64,000 nucleotides of DNA from an uncultured Marinobacterium sp. (GTDB lineage: Bacteria; Pseudomonadota; Gammaproteobacteria; Pseudomonadales; Balneatricaceae). A program made the translations under genes and the position numbers. Under the pieces are notes generated by a model. The model was given only the letters and a program-made list of their open reading frames with translations. It did no database searches and was not told the origin of the DNA. Positions 51,013-59,625 of the stretch are shown piece by piece (the stretch's first letter is position 1; each line of letters starts with the position of its first letter). Location of the stretch: the NCBI GenBank assembly GCA_947501565.1, contig CANMWJ010000001.1, positions 248,001 to 312,000 on the forward strand, in the 5' to 3' direction.

Positions 51013-51484
51013 GGTTCGGCTCCTCATCGGCAAACAGTTCACGGATGTGGCCAAACAGGTGGTAGGCGGTGTAAAGCATCATCAGCACCAGGCCGGTGAT
51101 CAGCGCCACATCAACATAGAAGGTAGGGATGTACAGGGTTGGGCTCTCTTTCCAGACCCGCCAGGAGTACTTGGTAAAGCGCCATGCCCAGTAGGTGAGC
51201 CAGCAACCAACAACCAGACTGATCACTTCGCCGATGATTGCGAGCAGGGTGTGCGCACGGCGGGTGGACAGGAAGATCTCCAGTACATTGGCACGGATAT
51301 GGGTGTTTTCACGGGATGCGTTTACAGCCCCCAGCAGGTAGAGCCACATGGTTGGGTAGAGGAGGCTCTCCTCCAGACCCATCACGGGGATCTCCAGCAC
51401 GTAGCGGGTGATTACCTGGACAAACTGTCCAAGTGCCACCAAACAGATCAGCCCGGTCAGCAGGAGACTGACAAATCGGTTCAT
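51005..51484 (-). CDS. TRAP transporter small permease (DctQ family)
   Basis: With the ATG at 51484 (AGAGGA 9 bases upstream) it has 159 residues and four membrane segments. The family motif region includes EIPVMGLEESLLYPTMWLYLLGAVNASRENTHI. It is the first gene of the TRAP-dehydrogenase-RidA operon. An in-frame ATG at 51586 would add 34 polar residues and is less likely. The LysR gene is transcribed divergently 242 bases away. Confidence 0.88.
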   Translation of the reverse strand: MNRFVSLLLTGLICLVALGQFVQVITRYVLEIPVMGLEESLLYPTMWLYLLGAVNASRENTHIRANVLEIFLSTRRAHTLLAIIGEVISLVVGCWLTYWAWRFTKYSWRVWKESPTLYIPTFYVDVALITGLVLMMLYTAYHLFGHIRELFADEEPNHG

Positions 51485-51673
51485 GGGCGAGTTTCCTCTG
51501 ATCACAACATTTTTATAGTTATTGGGTGCCGACTCGGTTTGTTTGGAACGGTGGCCGGACACCTCTCTAAGCTTGTCGGGACGCACTAGCTACCGTTGGG
51601 TAGGAGCTTGTGCATCCGTTCAGAAATACTCGCAACCGCAACCTATAAAATCAAAACGATAATATTGATCAGT

Positions 51674-51692
51674 CCATAGATTTATTTTATGG
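51674..51692. promoter_or_regulatory. Probable LysR operator upstream of the TRAP operon
   Basis: CCATA-GATTTATTT-TATGG is an interrupted palindrome with T-N11-A-type symmetry in the divergent gap, 35 bases before the LysR gene ATG. It is a natural candidate for autoregulation and control of the TRAP operon. Confidence 0.5.
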
Positions 51693-51726
51693 TTTGCCTA
51701 TATCGCCTTAAAATTCAGAGGGTTTT

Positions 51727-52644
51727 ATGAATCTCAGCATCCGCCAGTTGCAGGCATTTCGTGAAGTGATGCGTACCGGCTCCATCTCAGAAGCGGCACG
51801 GGCGCTTAACCGCACTCAACCGGCGGTCAGTGCGGCGATCGCCAGCCTGGAGGAGGAACTGGGATTAACCCTGTTCGAGCGGCAGCGCGGGCGGTTGGTA
51901 CGAAAACCGGAGGCGATGTTCTTTCTGGAGGAGACCGAAGCGGTGCTGGAGCGTCTGGCGCACACTTCCCGGACCATGAAGGAGCTGGCATCACTGAAGG
52001 AAGGGCGTCTGCGTATCGCCTGTATGCCGGCATCGTCACAGTTCATGATGCCCAGACTTGTCGCCGATTTCGTGTGCGACAAACCTCAGGTGAAGGTCTC
52101 ACTGATGATGCGCGCCTCCTCCATCATCGAGGAGTGGGTGGCTTCACAGCAGTACGATCTGGGGTTCGCGGAAACACCACCGCCTAACAGTGCACTGGCG
52201 ACAAAAGATTTTGCTCTCAGCTGTGTCTGTGCGTTACGTCATGACGATCCGCTGGCGCAGAAAGCGATGATTACGCCGCAGGACCTGTCCGGCAAGCCAC
52301 TGGCGGTACTGCAGGAGGACCATCCCAACCTGATCGCCACCCAGGAAGCGTTCCGCACCGCAAAGGCGGTATTCGAGCCGCGTTTCGAGCTGCGCAACTT
52401 TCAGCCCGCGCTGAAGCTGGTGGAGGAGAGTTTGTGTTACTGCATCTGCGACCCGATCACCGCCAGCAGCTACTACGATTACCATCAGGTGGAACCACAG
52501 TTGGTGTTCAAGCCGTTTGTACCGGTGGTGCCGCTGCTGGTATCGATCCTGACACCCGCGCACCGGCCGCAATCGCTACTGGCGTCTGCTTTTATCGAGA
52601 TTCTGGAGGCGGAGATCGACCGGGTGGATAACCTGTTTTCTTGA
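51727..52644 (+). CDS. LysR-family regulator of the TRAP-dehydrogenase operon
   Basis: The 305-residue protein has the LysR helix-turn-helix (LQAFREVMRTGSISEAARAL, TQPAVSAAIASLEEELGLTLFER) and a C-terminal type-2 periplasmic-binding fold. It is divergent from the TRAP operon, as is usual for LysR regulators and their targets. The effector is probably the imported substrate or its oxidation product (inference). Confidence 0.88.
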   Translation: MNLSIRQLQAFREVMRTGSISEAARALNRTQPAVSAAIASLEEELGLTLFERQRGRLVRKPEAMFFLEETEAVLERLAHTSRTMKELASLKEGRLRIACMPASSQFMMPRLVADFVCDKPQVKVSLMMRASSIIEEWVASQQYDLGFAETPPPNSALATKDFALSCVCALRHDDPLAQKAMITPQDLSGKPLAVLQEDHPNLIATQEAFRTAKAVFEPRFELRNFQPALKLVEESLCYCICDPITASSYYDYHQVEPQLVFKPFVPVVPLLVSILTPAHRPQSLLASAFIEILEAEIDRVDNLFS

Positions 52645-52844
52645 ACGACGGTCGTTTGGAAGGGCGTTTGTTTTGTTCAATGCAGGGTGTATTAGAGAAT
52701 CTAATGTTTAACTGGTTGATTTGCTTGGAGTCGGCCCTGTAATCTTGACGTAACGCAAGAGATGATCGGCAAAAATTGCCAGATGTTTCTTAGCTGCAGT
52801 GAATCACCTATTCTCAAATGGATGTATGAGGTTGAGTACTGGGT

Positions 52845-54446
52845 ATGGTGAGAGCAATAAGCAGGATGGATTTCAGAATCGGGAGTGCGCTTTTCCTTTG
52901 CGTACTTTTGGCTGTTTTGTCCCTGCCCGCACGGGCTGCCCTGCCGTCGTTCGACAAGGTGTTTGAACAACACAGTGCCGTTATGGTGCTGATCGATCCC
53001 GCAACGGGGGCAATTGTCGACGCTAACGACGCTGCCAGCCGGTTTTACGGTTACAGCCGTGATCAACTGCGCGCCATGAGCATCCAGCAGATCAATACCC
53101 TTACTCCTGAAGAGGTTGCAGCCGAACGCCAACTGGCAGCAAAGGAAGACCGTAATTTCTTTGTCTTCCGCCACCGCCTCGCCAATCAGGATATCCGCAC
53201 CGTCAAAGTTGCCTCTGTTCCCTATACCTTTGATGAGCGCATGCTGCTCTTTTCCATCATTTATGACATCACCGACCTGCGCGAAACCCAGGATGCCCTC
53301 TGGCACTACCAGACCCGTCTGGAGCAGATGGTTGAACGTCAGTCGGAGGACCTGCGTCAGGGCGATCAGCGCACTATAACTCTGCTGATCGGGGGCTCGT
53401 TGCTGCTATTGTTTACGGTATTGCTGCTGATACGCCACCTGTGGAAGCGTAAGCAGGCCGAGCGTTTGCTGCAGCTTGAGCAGAAACGCCTGGAGGAGAT
53501 CATCCGCGGTACCAACGTGGGCACCTGGGAGTGGAATATCCAGACCGGGGAAACTGTATTTAATGAACGTTGGGCCAATATCGTTGGCTATTCGCTGGAA
53601 GAACTGCAGCCGGTAAACATTGATACCTGGACACAGCTGGCCCACCCGGAAGATCTGGCCAGATCCGGTCGCGTACTGGAGAAGGTGTTCAGTGGTGAAC
53701 TGAGCTATTACGAGATCGAAGCGCGGATGAAACATAAATCCGGCGATTGGATCTGGGTGCTGGATCGCGGCAAAGTGGTGGAGTGGTCTGAGCAGGGCGC
53801 ACCGATCCGTATGTCCGGTACCCATCAGGACATTACCCAGCGCAAAGCCGATCAACAGCAGGTAGAGTACCTGGCCAAATACGATACGCTCACCGGTCTG
53901 CCTAATCGCACCCTGTTTTTCGACCGTTGCGCCATGGCGTTGGCAACTGCACGACGTACGCAGTCGCAGGTGGCGCTGTTGTTTGTGGATCTGGATGATT
54001 TCAAACCGATCAATGACACCCGTGGTCACGATGCGGGGGATCAGGTGCTGCAGCAGGTGGCTAACCGTCTGATGTCGTCGGTGCGGGAGATGGATTCTGT
54101 GGCCCGCTTTGGCGGCGATGAGTTTGTGGTGCTGTTGAGCGGTATCAGCAGTCATGCTCCGGTCAGCCGGATCGCCCGACAGATTATCGACAAGGTCTCT
54201 GAACCTTACGAGTTGGTCGGTGGCGAGAAGGTGTCGCTCTCCTGCAGCATCGGCATCGCGCTCTACCCGGATGATGGCACCACCACTGCCGCCCTGATCC
54301 GCAACGCCGATATCGCCATGTATACGGCGAAACGGGAGGAGAAAGGCAGTTTTATCTACGCCTCCGATACTCCGGATGTGCAGGAAACCGAACGCGCGAT
54401 CCGCAGCATAGAGAGTCCTGACAACGTGGATACGCCCACCGGATAA
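52845..54446 (+). CDS. Membrane PAS-PAS-GGDEF diguanylate cyclase
   Basis: The 533-residue protein has a signal-anchor or signal peptide at the N terminus (to about residue 31). A periplasmic PAS domain spans about 35-135, a coiled linker and one membrane segment lie at 177-197 (TLLIGGSLLLLFTVLLLIRH), a cytoplasmic PAS/PAC is at about 205-335, and the GGDEF domain at about 345-505. The active site GGDEF and the product-inhibition site RxxD five residues upstream (REMD) are both intact. So it should make cyclic-di-GMP and be feedback-inhibited. A second ATG at 52866 could also be the start. A terminator follows. Confidence 0.88.
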   Translation: MVRAISRMDFRIGSALFLCVLLAVLSLPARAALPSFDKVFEQHSAVMVLIDPATGAIVDANDAASRFYGYSRDQLRAMSIQQINTLTPEEVAAERQLAAKEDRNFFVFRHRLANQDIRTVKVASVPYTFDERMLLFSIIYDITDLRETQDALWHYQTRLEQMVERQSEDLRQGDQRTITLLIGGSLLLLFTVLLLIRHLWKRKQAERLLQLEQKRLEEIIRGTNVGTWEWNIQTGETVFNERWANIVGYSLEELQPVNIDTWTQLAHPEDLARSGRVLEKVFSGELSYYEIEARMKHKSGDWIWVLDRGKVVEWSEQGAPIRMSGTHQDITQRKADQQQVEYLAKYDTLTGLPNRTLFFDRCAMALATARRTQSQVALLFVDLDDFKPINDTRGHDAGDQVLQQVANRLMSSVREMDSVARFGGDEFVVLLSGISSHAPVSRIARQIIDKVSEPYELVGGEKVSLSCSIGIALYPDDGTTTAALIRNADIAMYTAKREEKGSFIYASDTPDVQETERAIRSIESPDNVDTPTG

Positions 54447-54472
54447 TTCATTCCAGAACAGGCACTAATTGG

Positions 54473-54500
54473 CAGGGGAGCTTTCGGGCTCCCCTGTTTC
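54473..54500 (+). terminator. Intrinsic terminator after the GGDEF gene
   Basis: CAGGGGAGC-TTTCGG-GCTCCCCTG: perfect 9-bp stem with a six-base loop, followed by TTTCGTTC. It lies between convergent genes. Confidence 0.75.
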
Positions 54501-54503
54501 GTT

Positions 54504-57500
54504 CTAATCCGCAGGCCGTGGTGCGCGGTGCAGATGCACATCCAGCTGTGGGAAGGCGATCTCCAGTCCCGCAGCTTTGAACTTAGCCGCAATCGCGGTG
54601 TTCACTTTATGGGTAACCTCAAGACGGTCTGCCATTGATGCGACGTGCAGGCGCAGCTCCAGATTCAGGGTGCTGTCGCCAAAGGCGGTGAAGAACGCCT
54701 CTGGTTTTGGATCTTTAAGTACACGCGCCTCTTCGGTGGCCGCCTCCAGCAGGAGCGTGCGGGCCTGTTCGGTATCGGAGCCGTAAGCGACCCCCACCGG
54801 GATTACCACACGGGTCACGGAGTCGGTCAGCGACCAGTTGATCAGCTGCTGGGTGATAAAGGTTTTGTTGGGGATGATCACCTCTTTGCGGTCCCAATCG
54901 ACGATGGTGGTGGCACGGATCTGGATGCGGGTCACCGTGCCGGTCAGGTTGTCGATAGTGACCGTGTCGCCGATGCGTACTGGCTTCTCAAACAGGATGA
55001 TCAGACCGGAGACGAAGTTAGCGACGATCTCCTGCAGACCAAACCCCAGCCCCACACCCAAAGCTGCAACGAGCCACTGCAACTTGCCCCATTCCAGACC
55101 GAAGTTTGCGAATGCACCCAGGATACCCACCATGATCAGCACATATTTGATCAGCGAGCTGAGGGCGTAGCCGGTGCCTGGGGTGAGATCGATATTCTGC
55201 AGAATCAGGAGTTCCAGCAGTCCCGGCAGGTTATAAGCGGCCAGCAGGCTGAGACCGAGTACAACAAAGCCAAACAACACGTTTTTCAGGGTCACACTGC
55301 CGACGGTTGCGCCGTCTGCGTCCAGGCTGCTCCAGAGCACCACGTTATCCAGTGCGCCGAAGAACGGCAGGAAACCGCCCAGGAAACCCCAGAGCATCAC
55401 CACCAGTAACACCAGCGTGGCGGTTTTTAGCAGCGTGCGGGAGTGGTCTGAGATCGTTTGCAGGTTAAGGTAGTTGGTTTCGAGTGGCGGTTCCTCCTCC
55501 TGCTTTTCACGGGCGGCCAGAATCTCTGCCCGACGGGCTTTGGCACGATCAAACTCCAGGCGTCGTTCGGCCAGCAGGACCCAACGTAAACCCAGCTTGT
55601 AGGCCACAATCACAACCAGCAGAACCAGCAGGGTCTGTAGCACCGCATACATCAAGACGTTAACAGAGAAGGTATAACCCGCCGCCGTCAGGCCCAGCAT
55701 CGCGATGTTAAAGCCGACCAACAGGGTGAGCCAGAGTTCGGCACGCGACCACCAACTGATCGTTTCGGTCAGACGGTTCAGCTCCCGTTTTACCCGCCAC
55801 AGGCTGGCCCAGAGGGCCGTAATGATGGCGATCAGGGCGAACATCACCAGACGTGTAAGGCCGGAGCGGATCTCGTCAGCATCGATATTCCAGAGGTAGA
55901 TCTGGATCAGTAGCAGCGGCAGGCAAGTGACGTACAGGATGCCGAGGCGGCGGCGCAGCACCCGGTTGAGCGATTCGCTGATGCCGAAATGGGCGGTAAA
56001 CAGACCCGATGGGCTTTTCAGCCAGTTTCGCAGGCTGTGCACCACCAGTGTCGCAACCGCAGCCGCGAACAGCATCGCTTTCAGCGTATCGGCGTCGGGA
56101 TGCAGAGGATTGATCAGTATGTTCGAGGCTATCCACAGGGCCGCGGGCAGTAGCATGGCGGTTGCGACGGCGATCACCATGATCAGAACCGTATGGTGAA
56201 AACGGTCGCTGACCACGTTGCCGATCCTTTTCGCCCAGCTTTCCTGATGACGCTGCTGGTAATTGCGTAGCCAGAGGATCAGCGCGGCCAGTAGCAGCAA
56301 TAGCGCGATGCGGGGATAGAGGCGCGGTGTAATTGTCAGCAGGGATTCGGTTTGCTCCTGTTGCCAGTGGTCCAGCAGCAGCGTGACTGAAGCCAGCAGC
56401 TCCCTGGGCCAGCGCATGTTGATAGGGTCCGATACCGGATTCCACAACAGCTGCTCGCTTAACAGCTGGCTGTTGCTTTCGATCTGCTGATTGATCTCGT
56501 TCTGGATGCTGAGGATCAGGTTCAGCTCGTTCACCAGCTGTTGCCGGGCGTCGATGATACGACTGATCAGCGTGATCTGGTCCCCCAGCAGTTGCCTGTA
56601 GAGGGGCTGTTCGGTCGGGGACAGGTCTGCCATCACGCTCAGTGGAAGCGCCGCATACTGCTGTTTACGGGTCGTGAGTTCCTGTTCCAGCAACGTATTC
56701 TGTAAACGCTGCAGGTTGATCTCCTTCACCGTATTACCGCTCTCAATTGGGTCGCGATTACGGAAGATGAAGCGGCGCTGCTCCGGGCTGATATGGCTGA
56801 CTTCAAGTTCCAGCTGTTGGGCGATAGAGCGGAAGGTGGTGCTGAGGATGGTCAGGCGTTGCTGCAGGCTGGAGCGTTGCAGGTCCGCGCTTTCGAGCCC
56901 GGCTAACATCTCGCGCAGCTGTGCCGAGTAATTTTTGTTTTCCTGATAGACACCAACCAGCAGCGGATGGGCCTCCGGGTTTTGTTGCAGATCGTCCAGT
57001 TGCTGTAGAGCCTGTTCCGCTTCCGAACGTTGCCTTGCCTGTTTAACCTCCCGTAATAGACTCAGTTGCTCACTTTTTGCCTCGCGCTCATTTTCCAGAA
57101 TCTGCCAGGTGAGCTTGGCGATCTCTGCGCGCCGGGGCAGCGCCAGTAGTTCCAGCTCCAATGCCTGAACTTTAAGACCCTGCTGCTCAAAGTTCAGGTC
57201 GCGCAGTTGTTTTCTGAGCTCGGCGTTGTCGGTCAGCTCTGGATTGGAATCGGGCTGGGTGGCGCTTTCCTGCTCCAGCTTGAGGGAGGTGAGCTGTTCG
57301 CGAATGCTTTGCTGATTCTGTTCCGCCTGGGTCTGTTGTTTCTGCTGCAGGGCTTGCTCACGCGCCAGCTCCAGCATGCGGGCGTTTAGCGTGGTGATCA
57401 GGTGATCAAGTTGCTCAATATCCAGTCGATCCACGTTCGGCTGTTGCTCGTTGGCGTAACCTTTGGCAAGCGTCTGATTGAGCGATTTCAGCTGGTCGGG

Positions 57501-57752
57501 TTGCTGTTCTATCTCCGTCTGCAGGCTGCTGATTTGGTTTTGTAGCTGCGTTTTGTTCTGTAGCGCAGTGATCAGTTGCTGCAGTAACAGCTTACGGGGA
57601 TTGTCTGCTGCCGAATCTGTCAGTTGCTCCAGTTGCGCCTGCATTTGCTGCAGCTGTTGGGCAGAGTCTTCCTGCGCCTGCGCAACCGGGCCGAATATTG
57701 TGAAAAACAGCAAAGCACAGAATAAAAACAGAGCGGAGTTGCGCTGCATCAT
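54504..57752 (-). CDS. Mechanosensitive channel, large MscK/MscM type
   Basis: The 1082-residue protein has a signal peptide (residues 1-26, ending PVAQAQED). A long periplasmic helical domain rich in Gln and Leu coiled-coil segments runs to about residue 470. About ten to eleven membrane segments follow. The last (GTGYALSSLIKYVLIMVGIL, then LGVGLGFGLQEIVANF) is the pore-lining MscS helix. The C-terminal MscS beta and alpha/beta domain has RIGDTVTIDNLTGTV and VIIPNKTFI. It opens on hypo-osmotic shock. The length fits MscK/YjeP; the two cannot be separated here. Confidence 0.88.
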   Translation of the reverse strand: MMQRNSALFLFCALLFFTIFGPVAQAQEDSAQQLQQMQAQLEQLTDSAADNPRKLLLQQLITALQNKTQLQNQISSLQTEIEQQPDQLKSLNQTLAKGYANEQQPNVDRLDIEQLDHLITTLNARMLELAREQALQQKQQTQAEQNQQSIREQLTSLKLEQESATQPDSNPELTDNAELRKQLRDLNFEQQGLKVQALELELLALPRRAEIAKLTWQILENEREAKSEQLSLLREVKQARQRSEAEQALQQLDDLQQNPEAHPLLVGVYQENKNYSAQLREMLAGLESADLQRSSLQQRLTILSTTFRSIAQQLELEVSHISPEQRRFIFRNRDPIESGNTVKEINLQRLQNTLLEQELTTRKQQYAALPLSVMADLSPTEQPLYRQLLGDQITLISRIIDARQQLVNELNLILSIQNEINQQIESNSQLLSEQLLWNPVSDPINMRWPRELLASVTLLLDHWQQEQTESLLTITPRLYPRIALLLLLAALILWLRNYQQRHQESWAKRIGNVVSDRFHHTVLIMVIAVATAMLLPAALWIASNILINPLHPDADTLKAMLFAAAVATLVVHSLRNWLKSPSGLFTAHFGISESLNRVLRRRLGILYVTCLPLLLIQIYLWNIDADEIRSGLTRLVMFALIAIITALWASLWRVKRELNRLTETISWWSRAELWLTLLVGFNIAMLGLTAAGYTFSVNVLMYAVLQTLLVLLVVIVAYKLGLRWVLLAERRLEFDRAKARRAEILAAREKQEEEPPLETNYLNLQTISDHSRTLLKTATLVLLVVMLWGFLGGFLPFFGALDNVVLWSSLDADGATVGSVTLKNVLFGFVVLGLSLLAAYNLPGLLELLILQNIDLTPGTGYALSSLIKYVLIMVGILGAFANFGLEWGKLQWLVAALGVGLGFGLQEIVANFVSGLIILFEKPVRIGDTVTIDNLTGTVTRIQIRATTIVDWDRKEVIIPNKTFITQQLINWSLTDSVTRVVIPVGVAYGSDTEQARTLLLEAATEEARVLKDPKPEAFFTAFGDSTLNLELRLHVASMADRLEVTHKVNTAIAAKFKAAGLEIAFPQLDVHLHRAPRPAD

Positions 57753-57933
57753 AAGAGGGTCCCTGGCAGTTATGCGAAGGTTCCTTAAACTATACGCAGA
57801 AACCTCGATGACCGGAAAGTCGTATATAAAGAGCCGGTAACAACGCCTGAAAGGGCTTGGCTAGCGGGGAGGAGTATGGAATCATCACCCGATGCACCTG
57901 GGATGAATAATCCGATTGATTAGAGATCTTTAG

Positions 57934-57943
57934 TGATTAATCA
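57934..57943. promoter_or_regulatory. TGATTAATCA palindrome upstream of the CxxC protein gene
   Basis: A perfect 10-bp palindrome in the 242-base gap between two divergent genes. It is a candidate regulator site, with nothing else to support it. Confidence 0.25.
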
Positions 57944-57994
57944 AAAACTTGGACTATTCTGAAGTGGCCCCCAGACAGTTACAGGGAAGTATAC

Positions 57995-58192
57995 ATGCAC
58001 ACCAACGTTGAACACTGCGATCGTTGCAGTAAACAGAAGAAACGCCTTACCCCTCATCGCGACCTTGATCTGATCAGTCGTGTGCCTCAAGAGAGCGCTA
58101 TCTATATCTGCCGCACCTGCCGTGCGCCTTGGATCCACTGTTTCGAAAACGGTTGGGATTGGTTGATGGACGCCTCCCTCATACCCAGTTAA
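57995..58192 (+). CDS. Small CxxC zinc-ribbon-like protein
   Basis: The 65-residue protein has two CxxC pairs (EHCDRCSK and YICRTCRAPW), spaced like a zinc ribbon or rubredoxin-type metal site, and a Trp-rich tail (WIHCFENGWDWLMD). AGGGAAG lies just upstream of the ATG, which supports real translation. I do not know the family; a metal-binding domain interacting with nucleic acid or protein is a plausible role. It stands alone between mscK and the glycosyltransferase gene. Confidence 0.6.
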   Translation: MHTNVEHCDRCSKQKKRLTPHRDLDLISRVPQESAIYICRTCRAPWIHCFENGWDWLMDASLIPS

Positions 58193-58249
58193 CCAGCTAC
58201 AACGCCGCTATTTTCCCGTCTGCCTTTCCCCTCTATACCAGTAAATCCG

Positions 58250-58275
58250 GAGGTATTGCTTATGATCAATACCTC
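58250..58275. repeat. Inverted repeat downstream of the CxxC protein gene
   Basis: GAGGTATTG and CAATACCTC form a perfect 9-bp stem with an 8-base loop, 58 bases after the stop codon. There is no T run. The rest of the 58193-58445 gap shows nothing I recognise. Confidence 0.5.
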
Positions 58276-58445
58276 TGAGCGTTCTGATTGTCTCTGCTCG
58301 CTCAGGTAGAACTATTATTAGTTGTACTAAGGCTTTTCAAACATGGTTATTTTCAGACCAGTCAGGATCCGTCCCGGTGGACAGTTAATGCAGCCTTAGC
58401 CGACTGTTGCTCTGGATGTGATCCTGTCAGGGGAGCGCAATTCAG

Positions 58446-59540
58446 ATGCATTTATCGATCTATGCACCTGGGGACTATCCGGATACTGATCTGCCGCTGC
58501 TACCTGTACTCCGGCCATTCTTCGCCAGAGAAAACGGAGCCTCAGCAATTCCCTGGCATCAAGCCAATATTTACCAAGCATTGTGGCAGCAACAGTCTGC
58601 GCTATTCACCCTGGTGGATAACCTACAAGATGCAGATCTGGTGGTCTTGCCGATCGATTGGTACTGGGTGCGTGGATATAACTGGCGTTCATCTGAAAAC
58701 AGAGCACTGAAACATTATCTGATCGATCTTTACGCACAGGCGACAGATGCGAATAAACGGGTTGTGGCTTTTTTTACCGGCGACCGTTCCTGCGAAGAGA
58801 TCCCCGTGAACAACGCGCTTGTGTTCCGTGAAAGCGCTTACCGTTCCAGGATTGCGGGCACCCACTCTTTCTCTCTCCCGGCGTTTGTGGAAGATTTTGT
58901 CAGTTGTTACACCGATGGTGTTTTGCAGGTCAGAACGAAACAGTTAACGCCGGTCATTGGTTTTTGTGGACTGTCCAACAAACTCACCTATCAACACCAT
59001 CTGAAGCATCTGGTGTTCTTGCTCTATATGTTGGTCAGAAGCGGGCGGCTGGATGTATCGCCCTACAAGGGCGAGCTGATGCGGGACCGGATTCTGGCGG
59101 CTATCAGGGATTCAGACTGCCTGGCCCATAATCTGATTGTCCGTACCGAAAACACCTTTATCGGTGTCGCTGATGAAACCCGAAAAATGCAGCTGCGGCG
59201 TGAGTATGTGCAGAACATGCTCGATTCCGATTATGTCTTATGCTGTCGTGGCTCGGGTAATTTCTCCTATCGTCTCTACGAAACACTCTGCATGGGGCGC
59301 ATTCCGGTGGTTGTGGATACTGATCTGTCGTTACCTTTTGATCATCTGCTGGACTGGCGTAAGCATGTGGTCTGGGTACCGGAGGATGAGATCGACCGGT
59401 TGCCGGAACTAGTATCGAGATTTCACCAGCAGCTAAGTCCGGGGGATTTTGAACAGCTGCAACGTGACAATCGACAGTTCTGGCAGGAATGGCTCTCGCC
59501 ATTGGGATTCTTTCAGAATTTCTACCGATTTCTGGAGTGA
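58446..59540 (+). CDS. Exostosin-like (GT47-type) glycosyltransferase
   Basis: The 364-residue protein lacks a signal peptide. The C-terminal half has the exostosin region LCCRGSGNFSYRLYETLCMG followed by RIPVVVDTDLSLPF, typical of GT-B enzymes of family GT47. The N-terminal half is less conserved (DADLVVLPIDWYWVRG). It would add a sugar to a glycan or glycoconjugate; donor and acceptor are unknown. It stands alone, not in a polysaccharide cluster, which is unusual. Confidence 0.75.
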   Translation: MHLSIYAPGDYPDTDLPLLPVLRPFFARENGASAIPWHQANIYQALWQQQSALFTLVDNLQDADLVVLPIDWYWVRGYNWRSSENRALKHYLIDLYAQATDANKRVVAFFTGDRSCEEIPVNNALVFRESAYRSRIAGTHSFSLPAFVEDFVSCYTDGVLQVRTKQLTPVIGFCGLSNKLTYQHHLKHLVFLLYMLVRSGRLDVSPYKGELMRDRILAAIRDSDCLAHNLIVRTENTFIGVADETRKMQLRREYVQNMLDSDYVLCCRGSGNFSYRLYETLCMGRIPVVVDTDLSLPFDHLLDWRKHVVWVPEDEIDRLPELVSRFHQQLSPGDFEQLQRDNRQFWQEWLSPLGFFQNFYRFLE

Positions 59541-59625
59541 TTTACGCTTTCCGGTACGGGGTGGGATGATTTAGGCGGGTGGTTTGTGCTCTGATATATA
59601 GAGACTTTTCCACTGATCTTTCTCT

